Shown: positions 19,692 to 27,560, counted from the first letter of the stretch. The stretch: 33,481 bases of DNA from Prorocentrum cordatum (GCA_963575745.1 CAUYUJ010001330.1:69001-102481), one strand, 5' to 3'. Translations and numbers: made by a program. Notes: generated by a model from the sequence alone, not told the origin.

Positions 19692-20520
19692 ATGCCCGCA
19701 GAGGACGGCGCTCGCCACACGGGAGGGCACATACTCGGGCTGGAGCCTGGGCACGCGCGCCTTGCGAGCGGCAGCGATGGCCGGGGTCGGCGCGGGCGGG
19801 GCGCCGCCGGCATCCGTCTCGCGCTTCCGCGCCTCCTTCACGGCCAAGCCATGCCGTTCCGGGCACTCGCGCGTCAGGGAACTGTGGCGCTGGTCCGGGT
19901 CCCACTCCCCAAAAGGTCGCTGCTCGGGTCTGCCGTGGCTCCCACAGAACTGCCCTTCGCCTTTGCAAGAATGACGGCACTGCCCGAGCACGTGCACGCC
20001 CTGGTACGCGTGCCAGACGCGCGCGACGCACCTGCCAGCGACGCACGGCGCGGGGTCCAGGAGCCAGGCCGGCAGGGTGCCCTCCTCGCTCACGTGGGGG
20101 TCAACCAGAGCCACGTTCACCTCCACGTCCCCTGCCTTCACTGTCTTCCCTGCGAGACGCTCCTCCTCTTCCTTCCGCAGCCGCTCCTGCTGCAACCGCT
20201 CCTGGTCCCTTCTCGCCGCCCCGCGAGTCCGCGGCCCTGGGCCCTCGGGGGCTTGCCTCTTGGGTCCGCCGCCGAGCAGCCGACCCGCGCCCCCGCCCGC
20301 GCCCCCGGCGCCGTCGCCGCCCGCGCCACCGTCGCCCGGCCCCTGCGCACCAGAGCCCGACCCCGACGCTGGTCCACCGTTCGCACCGCTGCCCGAAGAG
20401 GACCCGCCGCCGCCGCCGCCGCCGCCCCCGGAAGAGTCGTCGCCGCCGCCCCCTCCTCCCACCACCTCATCCCCGCGCCCCGCCCGCCGCGGCCATTGGC
20501 TGCATGTCCGGTCCAACCAG
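19692..20520 (-). CDS. CxARxW zinc-type motif segment with Gly-rich and coiled-coil leader
   Basis: The frame open from 20987 to 19611 is coding-like from ~20510 to 19692. It begins with Gly/Ser-rich low complexity, then a charged helix (RRDQERLQQERLRKEEEERL), then a Cys/His motif: CVARVW, GQC, FCGSHG over residues ~320–350 of that frame. Its spacing (CxARxW, QC, C-x2-H) matches a second copy at the C-terminus of the Rep-helicase-USP frame (CMARTW, GQC, LCGQH). It then runs through EWDPDQRHSSLTRECPERHG and QPEYVPSRVAS to the TTTAAAG frame junction. I recognise the motif as recurrent in dinoflagellate proteins but know no function; metal or nucleic-acid binding is a guess. Upstream of ~20520 the frame enters the homopolymer block. 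Confidence 0.55.
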
Positions 20521-20870
20521 ATGCCGACCCCCCCCCCCCCCGCTGGGCGGGGACCAGGGGGGGCTCCCCCCCGTGATGGGGGGGGGGGTCTGGCCGGGGC
20601 GCACCCCCCCCCCCCCCCCCCCCCCCCCACGGGGGGGGGACGGACCCCCCGGGACCCCTGGGGGGCTAGTGGGAAGGACGGTTGGCGCCCCCCCCCCCCC
20701 CCCTGGGGACCCCGAACCCGACCCCACCCTGCCCCCCCGATGTGGAGTGCCCCCCCCCCCGGGGGCCCGGGACCCCCCCCCCCCCCCCCCCCCGGGGAAC
20801 CCGCGGTGGGTGAAATGCCCCCCCCACCCTGGGGAACCCCCCCCCCCCACCCCCGTGCTGGGGGGGAATT
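20520..20870. repeat. C/G homopolymer-mosaic block interrupting the coding trace
   Basis: A 350-bp stretch made of alternating C runs and G runs separated by short words. The longest is C25 at 20604–20628, with other runs of 10–18. It lies between two coding segments whose composition is otherwise ordinary for this island. On either strand it would give only Gly/Pro-rich peptide. It could be a genuine G-quadruplex-prone minisatellite, a polished-over assembly defect, or a gap filled with low-quality sequence. No domain can be read through it, and reading frame across it is unknowable from this sequence. Confidence 0.75.
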
Positions 20871-22323
20871 CCAGCGAATACTTCGTCGCCACCCTTGCAA
20901 CACCCCGCGCGAGCTTCGCTTCCTTGAAATCGGGCTCCCCGCGCCGATCGGCGAACGCGTCCGGCCAGACACAGCCGTGACGGGCACGGAAATCGTCGAG
21001 AGCAGTCAGAGCGCGCCTGTCCGTGTCTGTAAGCGCCGCGTCCTTCTCCACCGCGGCGAGCAACACGGGATCCCTCTCGAGCGCAGCGAGCAGGCGCTGC
21101 TGGTCCAGGTCCCAGCGCCCCGCGGCGAGGTTCCACGTCAAGCCCACGCCCGCCCGCTCCCGGCGCACGAAAGCCGCCACCTGCCGCGCCGCCTGAGGCT
21201 TCAGCTTGAGGAGCTGCTGCCAGACGGGCCACTCGGGGATAGCCTGCGGCTTCAGGTCCGCCAAGTACACGGGCGGCTTCAGGTCGCCACTCGGGGACCG
21301 CCGCGCGCCCTCCGCGGCCTCCACCCTGTACATTATGTCGCGGTCGCCCTCGAGCTGCTGCAAGCGCGCGGCCAGGGCGTCGCCCATGCGAGCGACGCCG
21401 CCGCGCGCGCGGCACCATGCCCGCAACAGCCAGAGCTCCGCGGGCACGTCGCCCGGCTCGCCCGTGTAGTAGCCGCGCCGCCCCTGGGGGAACGTGTCGG
21501 CGGCGAAACCCGACTCCACGGCCTCGGAGAAGAACGCACGGCCAGGGCCGGCCCACGCATTCGGGATACCGAAGACGCGCGGCCAGGGCGCCAGCCTGCT
21601 CCCGTCGGGCCCCGCGCGCTGGTACCACGGCTCCAGAGCGTGTCGCTGGTCCAGCTGCACGCTCGCTTCGCAGTTGTCCCGGTGGAAGCACTCGTCCTCC
21701 AGCAGCAGACCACGGAACTCAGCGAATCCGTTCTCCCCCCTCGCCGCGCACTGGGCCGCCTGCGCGCGCTTCCTGGCGCGTGCGCGCTCCGCCTCCACCG
21801 CCTCGCGCTTCATCACCGCCTGGCTAGGCAGCTTCTTCGGCGCGAAATGCAACCTCTTACACCAACCATCGACCTCTCCGTCGGTCAGCCCCCGCGCGCT
21901 CTCGAAATCCTGCTGGCACTTGTAGCAGAGGAAATCGGAAGGCAGGCGCAGGAGCACGCTGCCGTGCACCGGGGCGCCAGGAGCGCCGTCCAGCCGCGCC
22001 TGCTCTGCGTACCGCGCCTGGCGCGACGCCTCGCGCACCTCCCCCGGCCTCCAGACCTCGCCCTCGGCGGCGTCCAGCGACGGCAGCAGCGGCGCGCGGA
22101 CAGGCCCGGGCTTGCCGTCGTCGCGGAGCGGCGCGCGCCAGCGCAGCGGCTCGCGACGGCAGCAGACCCAGACCTCGCGCTCCACGCCCTCCTGTTCGAG
22201 CCGTTGGAGCAGGCGCTGCCACTGCTCCCAGGGCTCCCGCACGTCCGAATTGGGCACTGGCGTGCGGCGCAGCAGCTCGGGGTCGGCCCTGCGCAGGCGC
22301 CGGATCGCCTGCGACCGCGCCAC
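20871..22323 (-). CDS. Middle segment of polyprotein: CxxC motif and HA-like tail, function unknown
   Basis: About 484 codons of a frame that opens at GTG 22323 and becomes G-rich noise below ~20877. Visible features are ADPELLRRTPVP at the start, W-rich EPWEQWQRLLQRLEQEG, a CYKC pair at 133–136, an Arg-rich helix at ~172–195, CFHRDNC at 212–218, WPRVFGIPNAWAGPGRAFF at ~247–265, and a possible HA-like unit at 443–480 (DFRARHGCVWPDAF, then KLARGVARV). It is not a separate gene: the frame upstream (22337–23738) flows into it by a -1 change near 22350 with no gap. I recognise no catalytic domain. It is very probably part of the same transposase polyprotein, perhaps a DNA-binding portion. Confidence 0.5.
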
Positions 22324-22336
22324 GTTGTCCTGCGCC

Positions 22337-23738
22337 GTGGCCGCGTCGAGCCCAGGGCGACGTCCCGCAGCCGCTCCAGCTCCGCCACCTGCCGCTGCAG
22401 CTCCGCGTCCGGGGCCTCCCCCGCGAAGAACCTGGGCGCGACGGGCACATACGACAGCATGCAGGTCGCCAGCACGTACCGCACGAAATCCTTGTGCTCC
22501 TCGTCGATGCCCGTGGGGAGCTCCTCCTCGTCCGCCATGCCCCGCGGCTCCTCCTCCGCGTCCGCCATCTCTGCGTCCCCCCCCTCCTGCTCCCTCCGCT
22601 CCTCGTCGCCCTGCTCCTGCTCCTGCTCCCCCTGCTCCTGCTCCTCCTCTTCCTGCTCCTCTTCCTCCTGCTCCTCTTCTTCCTCCTCCTCCTTATCCTC
22701 CTCCCCGAGCGCCTCGCGGCGCGGCTCTTCGGCCGCCGGGGCGGCCAAGGCTTCGCGGACCCGCCTGTCTTTGGCCAGGGCAACGAAGACGTCGAGCCCG
22801 AGCGCGGCGCCCTGCAGCGCGTCCACGTGCACCAGCAGGGCGCCCACGAGCGCGGTCTTCAGCCGCCGAGCCAGCGCCCTGTCTGCCCTCTGGAACCTGG
22901 CGAACATATCCGGCGTGACCTCCGCGCGCCGCTCCTCCGCGAGGCAGTCGGCCGGATCCTCCTCCCCCTGCTCCTCCACCTCCTCGCCGGGAGCCTCCTC
23001 CTCCTCCTCGGCCGCGCGCCGCAGCAGCTCCAGCCGCTGCGCCTCGAGCGCCCGCGCCTCCGCCTCCCTGCTCTCGGCGTCGCGGCGCGCGGCGGCCGCC
23101 TGCGCGTACTTCTGCCGCAGCGCGTCGAAGGTCGCGGGCGCGTTGAAGGACGCCGCGCGGCCCTTCCGCTCGTGGTTCGCGATGAAGTTCGCCAGCCTGC
23201 GCTCCTCGTCATCCTCCGCCTTCTCCACCGGCATCCTCTGGTTCGTCTCGCACCACGCCTCCAGCGCCTGGACCTGGATGAGATCCGCGTCCAGCGCCGC
23301 CTCCAGCTGCGCGCGCCAGCCCTCGTCCAGGCCCTCGACGCCCCGCGCTCGGACGTGCTCCACCCAACGCGCGAGCAGATGCTCCCGCGGATCGTCGTCG
23401 TGACCGAAGCGCTGCGGCCCTCGCCGGTGCCTCTCCACGAACGCCTTCACCTCGAGCACGCGCTCCCGCGCCGTCCGCCGCTGCCACATGCCCCTGGTCA
23501 CCAGCTCATCGAACCTCTCCTGATTGTCATCGTCCAGCTCGTTCTGTCCTTTGACGACATTGTGGATCCAGTCCGCGAGCTTCTTCTCCTCCTCGTCCAC
23601 TGCCCCCTGCTTCGGCAGCTCGTCGAGCACCTCCACGTGCTCCTCGATGCGGTCCAGCATCGCGCGGGCGCGCGCGCGCCTCTCCTCCCGCCGGTCCACG
23701 AGCCCGTCGAACCGCGCGCGCCGCTCGGGGGTCAGCAC
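22337..23738 (-). CDS. Helicase-associated-like repeat segment with Glu-rich tract
   Basis: About 465 meaningful codons of a frame open from 23738. Three degenerate ~55-residue units share a helix ending in a Leu-Ala-x-Trp/Phe-Ile/Val core: residues 28–80 (KLADWIHNVVKGQNELDD), 92–148 (LLARWVEHVRARGVEGLD) and 155–210 (RLANFIANHERKG). They resemble helicase-associated (HA) domains, short DNA-binding helical repeats. A coiled coil follows at ~210–245, then a Glu/Gln-rich acidic tract at 345–410. The segment ends in FVRYVLATCMLSYVPVAP and a Leu-rich helix before a -1 frame change near 22350. A fourth, earlier unit lies across the frame junction at ~23740. HA is a resemblance by eye only; any three-helix DNA-binding repeat would look similar. 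Confidence 0.55.
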
Positions 23739-23739
23739 G

Positions 23740-24183
23740 TTTCACCCACCTGCCCAGCGCGGACTCCTTCTGCGACGGAACGCGGTCGTGCTCCTCCACG
23801 TGCCTCGCCAGCTCGCCCAGCATCTCCTCCGAGTAGTCCCGCGATCGCGCCTCCGCGCCAGCATGCTGCACACCGCTCACGTCGATGCCGAGGTGCGCCG
23901 CGAGCGCGGCCCTGTGCGCATCGGCCTCCAATCGCACCCGCTTCTGCTGCTGAACATCCCATTGCCGAGAGGCTGGCGCGTCTTCGTCGCCCTCCGCCCG
24001 CAATCGCGTTGCCAGCTCATGCAACTGATTCCGGGTCATACGCGCCAACACCTCCGCGTCCACACCGTCGCGCGCGCCCCCGCGCGCACCCTGCGCCCCT
24101 GCGGCACCCAGCTCCACACGGCGCTTCGGCGCCCCGCCCAGCAGCGCGCCACGCCCCGCACCCGCGCGCGGCGACCGCGACGC
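23740..24183 (-). CDS. Leader of the HA-like repeat region (frame-broken)
   Basis: This frame begins directly after the TAG at 24184–24186; the first GTG is at 24117 and no ATG precedes the homologous part. It reads through a Gly/Ala/Arg-rich stretch to MTRNQLHELATRLRAEG, a SAP-like amphipathic helix by eye, then KRVRLEADAHRAALAAHLGI and the first HA-like unit (ELARHVEEHDRVPSQKESAL, GRWV). Below ~23745 this frame turns Arg/Ala-rich while the next frame opens with LTPERRARFDGL, completing the unit, so a +1 change (one extra A in an AAA run would explain it) separates them. It is probably one polypeptide with its neighbours. Function beyond possible DNA binding is unknown. Confidence 0.5.
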
Positions 24184-24915
24184 CTAGCTCGAACGCCCGT
24201 GAGCGACGACGCGACACCACGGCGCGCTCTCGGCTTCCCCCCACTCCACGTCACCAGATACCACCGACTCCTCCACGGCGCACACATGACCGCCGTCGAG
24301 CCAGAGCAGAGCACCAGCGCAGAAGCCCGTCGCGTGCCCCAACGACCACGCCACGCGCCCTCCCTCCTGCGCTCCGAGCGCTTCCACAGATTCCGCAGAG
24401 AACACGCGCACGTGCAGGAAGAGGGAGCGCAAGTGCTGGACCACGACCTCAAGATTCCAGCGCTCCACCAGCGACCCACAGGCGCCCGAACCCTCGTGGT
24501 TCTGGCACGCGCGGCCGAAATGCCCCGCGGCGTCGCCCCCCACGAGCTCAGCCACCGCGCTCTGCAGGCACTTTCCACGCCACTCGACGGGAGAACTCCC
24601 GCGCGCGCGGCGGTTCCCCCGCCCGCGTCCGCCGCGCGGCCGCGGGCGTGGCGGGCGCGCGGCACCGAATGCACCCACAGACATGGGCACGGCGCCGTCC
24701 TGCGTCGCCCCGCTGAGCCCCGCCGGACACGCTCCGAGGGCGATCATGGCGCAGGCAGCGCGCACGGCCAGGTCCCCGACGAAGACATTGCACTCCCGCA
24801 CCGCCCGGCACTTCGCTCCGCCAATGCCGACGCCCGGCGAGAGAACCTGCGCGCACAGACGCGGCGGCCGCCGCACGTCCGCGCCGAGAGCCCGTAGAGC
24901 GCGCAGCAGAACCAC
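24184..24915 (-). CDS. Putative papain-fold cysteine peptidase-like segment
   Basis: Frame open from 25425; coding-like from ~24920 to the TAG at 24186–24184. It starts with the second copy of a repeated module (VVLLRALRALGADV, then VGDLAVRAACAMIALGACP), followed by a Gly/Arg linker (RGGRGRGNRRARG). It then has EWRGKCLQSAVAELVGGDAA, SLVERWNLEVVVQHLRSLFL and ALLWLDGGHVCAVEESVV before the stop. A Cys near the start of a helix and a His in a strand ~100 residues later, within GGHVCAV, is the layout of OTU/Josephin/papain-type peptidases, and Helentrons are known to carry OTU peptidases. The match is by layout only: no complete family signature is visible, so treat the function as a hypothesis. 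The TAG may be a true end or a nonsense change, since the same frame continues as coding downstream. Confidence 0.4.
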   Translation of the reverse strand: MVLLRALRALGADVRRPPRLCAQVLSPGVGIGGAKCRAVRECNVFVGDLAVRAACAMIALGACPAGLSGATQDGAVPMSVGAFGAARPPRPRPRGGRGRGNRRARGSSPVEWRGKCLQSAVAELVGGDAAGHFGRACQNHEGSGACGSLVERWNLEVVVQHLRSLFLHVRVFSAESVEALGAQEGGRVAWSLGHATGFCAGALLWLDGGHVCAVEESVVSGDVEWGEAESAPWCRVVAHGRSS

Positions 24916-25862
24916 CTGGCGGTGACGACCGCGACTGCACGATCGGCCAGCTCGGGCGCGTCCGGGAGCTCCCGCGCGAACACATCCCGCTGCCGCCACC
25001 AGCGCGCCGCCGCGACCTTCCTCGTCATCACCACTCTGCTGTCTTCTTGTGGCGGGCACTCGCCGAGAGCGACGAGAACGCAGGCTGCGCGCAGGGCCGC
25101 GTCGCCCACGGTCCACGACGACGCGTCGGGCGCGGCCTCGGCAGCGGCGCGGAGAGCGCGCGCCGGCGGCTGCTCCGGGTCGACGGCACGTGCCGCGCGC
25201 GCGGTCAGGAACTGCTCCACGCGCCCGTTCTTGCAAGCCGCCCCCCGCGAGCTGCGCCCAGACGAAGCCCGCTCTGGCGACGCGTCGCGCACCAGCGGGC
25301 GCGGCACGACGGGGAGCAGCACACGGGTAGCAAGCTGCTCGTTCCGCTCGACCGCCGCCTCCGTCCGCCGCGCCCACTCCGCCTCCCGCCGCGCGCGCCG
25401 AGACCGCCGGCACGACGCTCGGCACGCTTTCCGGACCGCTTTCTGCTCGCGCTCCGCCGCCTCCAGCGCGGTATCATCACCGACCTCCTCGTGGATCACG
25501 TCGTGCTCTGCGAGCAAACACTCCTGCACCCGGTCATCCCATGAGCGCGACTCCCGGGCCGGCGACGAGCGCTCCGCGCACCGCCCCCGAGAGCCGAGCC
25601 CGCCCCCTGCCGAGGTCCCGTCCCCGTCCGCGTCCCGGTCCTGGTCCCGGTCCTGGTCCCGGTCCCGGTCCCGGTCCCCGTCCCGGCCCCGGTCGTCGCC
25701 GTCTGAGGTGTTGCCCGCTCGCCTCTTCGTCTGCGCCCTCCTCCTTCCCTCTTCCTTCCCTTCCTCCATCCTCTCCTTGTCCTGTTCCTCCCTCCTCCTC
25801 TCTCCTCTCCTCTCATCCATCCCCTCCTCCTTTCCCTCATAATCCCCCTCTTCTCTCCTCAA
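24915..25862 (-). CDS. N-terminal segment: charged leader and first VGD..RAAC module, unknown function
   Basis: Frame of 372 codons starting near 25862; the part below ~24915 is superseded by another frame. It opens with a Glu/Lys/Arg-rich leader encoded by a purine-rich tract, then an Arg-Asp/Gln-Asp dipeptide run from a GGTCCC hexanucleotide repeat. More ordinary sequence follows: SRSWDDRVQECLLAEHDVIH, TALEAAEREQKAVRKACRAS, and the first copy of a module (FLTARAARAV, then VGDAALRAACVLVALGECPP). This module recurs downstream at ~24705–24920. The trace passes to the next segment by a -1 change near 24915. The true start is uncertain because the leader may be untranslated purine-rich DNA. I recognise no family. 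Confidence 0.4.
25616..25690. repeat. GGTCCC/GGTCCT hexanucleotide repeat
   Basis: About ten tandem GTCCCG/GTCCTG hexamers. On the minus strand they would encode the Asp-Arg/Asp-Gln run in the N-terminal segment. Probably length-variable. Confidence 0.85.
25725..25862. repeat. Polypyrimidine (plus) / polypurine (minus) tract
   Basis: CTTCC/CTCTCC-rich on the plus strand for ~135 bp, giving a Glu/Arg/Lys-rich frame on the minus strand. It is either the charged N-terminus of the polyprotein or an untranslated purine-rich leader. Mirror-like polypurine tracts can form triplex DNA. Confidence 0.7.
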
Positions 25863-26330
25863 TGTCCGCCAAAGCCATGGCTATAGCGGAAAAAAAATCC
25901 CGTACAAGGACACGCAGGCATGACGTTGTCGTCGCCGTCGTCTGCAGCCGACCTCCCCGTGCAAAACCGTTTTCGCACGCCTCCGGAGCGATTTTTCACG
26001 CCCCGGGGATGATTTCTAACGCCTCCGTTTCTGCGGCCGCCGCCGCCGCTCGCGGCCGAATTCTCCGAGAAAAGATGCGCCGGAGCGGGAAACTCATACG
26101 GAAAATCCGCGTTAGTTTCCCTCTCACATCCCGGTTTTCCAGAAAACGGTGCGCCGATCCAGGAAACGAGCGCCGGACAGGAAAACGCCCGCGAAAATTT
26201 CGCGAGCGTTTCCCCCTCCGAGCGCTCTTTTCTAGATACCTCCGTGTCAGTCGGAATGCCGCGCGCCGGACAGGAAAATGCCCGCGAAAAAATTGCGAGC
26301 GTTTCCCCCTCCCAACGCGCAGTTCCCTGC
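25863..26330. repeat. Upstream region with ~93-bp direct repeat
   Basis: No gene. The words GCGCCGGACAGGAAAAYGCC and GCGAGCGTTTCCCCCTCC occur at ~26170–26220 and again at ~26263–26312. The first copy contains the near-palindrome GCGAAAATTTCGC. This lies just 5' of the minus-strand coding run, where a promoter or the element's 5' end would sit; neither can be proved from sequence. Confidence 0.55.
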
Positions 26331-26334
26331 GTCC

Positions 26335-26430
26335 AGGACCCCGCCCCGGCCCCTAGCCCCTAGGTCCCCGGCCCCGGCCCCGCGGTCCCAGGCCCCGGCC
26401 CCGCCCCCGGCCCCGCCCCCAAACCCACAA
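26335..26430. repeat. GGCCCC-type hexanucleotide repeat
   Basis: CCCCGGCCCC-rich sequence with about a dozen degenerate CGGCCC/CCCCGC hexamers and a CCCCTAGCCCCTAGG inset. Its minus strand is rich in GGGGCC words and could form G-quadruplexes. Confidence 0.8.
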
Positions 26431-27100
26431 CAACATTTCCTGCCCGGAGGCTCAAATTGCGCCTTGCGCCCAGGCTGAAATGAGACTGGGGGATACCCAG
26501 TCTCACCGGCAGTTCACCAAGTACTACCTCGTTCCCCGTCACACCCCCGGGCCGGCTGGGGGAAAACCCAGCCGTCGGGGAGAGAAGTATGCTCCTTGAG
26601 CCTGCGCCTTGCGCCACCAAGCCATCCGGGGGGATGCATGGACTGGGACAACGGTCTCTCATGGGATTCAGAAGGACCGCCATCCCCCGGAGGAAAGGAC
26701 GGCCGCCTTGGGAGCGACCGTCCAATCCACTGTGTGCGCGTGCGTGCCCGCGCGTGTGTGTCAATGTGTGTGTTGTGTAGTGTGTGTGGCGTGTGTGCGC
26801 GCGGCGGCCGCCCAAGCGCCCACGCCCGCCCGCCCGGCGTGCCCCCGCCCCAGCGCGCGCGCGCGGGGGTCCCGGGGGCGGTCGCGCGGGGCGGGGCGCG
26901 GCGCTGGCGAGCCGGCGGCGCAGGCGGTTCGTCGTCGTCGTCGCCGCCGCTGTCTTCCTTCCCCTCCCCGTGCTCTCTTCCTCCCTCCCGCTTTTCTCTT
27001 CTCCTGTTCCTCCTCCCGTGTTCTCCTTCCTTGCCCCTCCCCTCTCTGCTGCTTTCTTCTCCTTCCTTTCCCTTCTCTCCCGTCCGCGGTTTCTTTTTAG
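26431..27100. other. Gene-free region with paired hairpins and polypyrimidine tract
   Basis: Two hairpins lie at 26481–26505 (arms TGAGACTGGG and CCCAGTCTCA) and 26553–26574 (arms CGGCTGGG and CCCAGCCG). A TGTGTGTGTTGTGTAGTGTG stretch follows at ~26755–26800, then GC-rich sequence and a CT-rich tract at ~26945–27090. A minus-strand open frame of 298 codons spans this but is low complexity and unconvincing. No gene is called. Confidence 0.6.
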
Positions 27101-27560
27101 CGTTTTTTTATTCGTTCCCGGAAGTTTGGGTGGGGTGGATCCAGATAAGAGGCCCCCTAGGACCCCCTCCGGACCCCCCAGGGCAGTCACCCCGCGCTTC
27201 CGCGCCCCCGGGGAGAGAGATTTCCCGCGGATTCGGAAGCCTCTTCCTCCCTCCACCCCGTGGCCGGGGAAGGAGTTTCCAGCAGTGCCGGCCGCTTCCC
27301 CTCCCTGGAGCAGTTTGACGACCTGCTCAGGTCGAAGTTTTTAACGCCCTGCTCAGGGCAATGCGCGCGCCGAGATCTCGCCCCCCAGGCCGCGCAAGCG
27401 CCATCCCCGGGTCCTCGCCCCGGGGCCGCGCGTGCTCAGAGTGTCGCCCCCCGGGCCACTCATGCGCGCGGTTTACGCGTGCGGAGGCGGCCTGACTCAC
27501 GCGGACTGGCGCCGGCGGTGAACCGTCAACCTGGTCACCGCCGGGAACCTCGTAGAGCTC
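27101..27560. other. Gene-free region with two short hairpins and a GGCGGTGA hairpin repeat
   Basis: Hairpins CGACCTG/CAGGTCG (27319–27334) and GCCCTG/CAGGGC (27346–27359) share the loop CT. At 27512–27544 is a head-type hairpin with arms CCGGCGGTGA and TCACCGCCGG, followed by CTCGTAGAGCTCC. Coding is not supported. Confidence 0.65.

Larger units (their letters stand above)
8357..25862 (-). mobile_element. Giant Helitron/Helentron-like rolling-circle element (coding body)
   Basis: A 17.5-kb run of minus-strand coding sequence carries the hallmarks of an autonomous Helitron: DUF6570, the Helitron N-terminal domain with an HUH motif, a paired-tyrosine motif and a PIF1-family helicase, in the usual order. 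Extra modules are unusual: HA-like repeats and a possible peptidase upstream, and a USP peptidase plus a Cys-rich motif downstream. Helitrons transpose by nicking and rolling-circle strand transfer and end in 5'-TC and CTRR-3' with a 3' hairpin; I could not place such termini with confidence, so the limits given are those of the coding trace. Two in-frame stops and several frame changes upstream of 17566 indicate either a decayed copy or base-level errors. The assignment to Helitrons is firm; that all segments belong to one polyprotein is inference. Confidence 0.85.

Noticed and set aside
20077-23403. Plus-strand open frame of 1,108 codons (and plus frames at 8222–10210, 11117–12985, 13112–14866, 22494–24716)
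   Set aside because: These are antisense to the Helitron-like coding trace, low in recognisable motifs, and expected in DNA this GC-rich, where stop codons are rare.
26360-27256. Minus-strand open frame of 298 codons
   Set aside because: Arg/Gly/Glu-rich from polypyrimidine and GC-rich DNA; overlaps hairpins and microsatellite; no domain seen.
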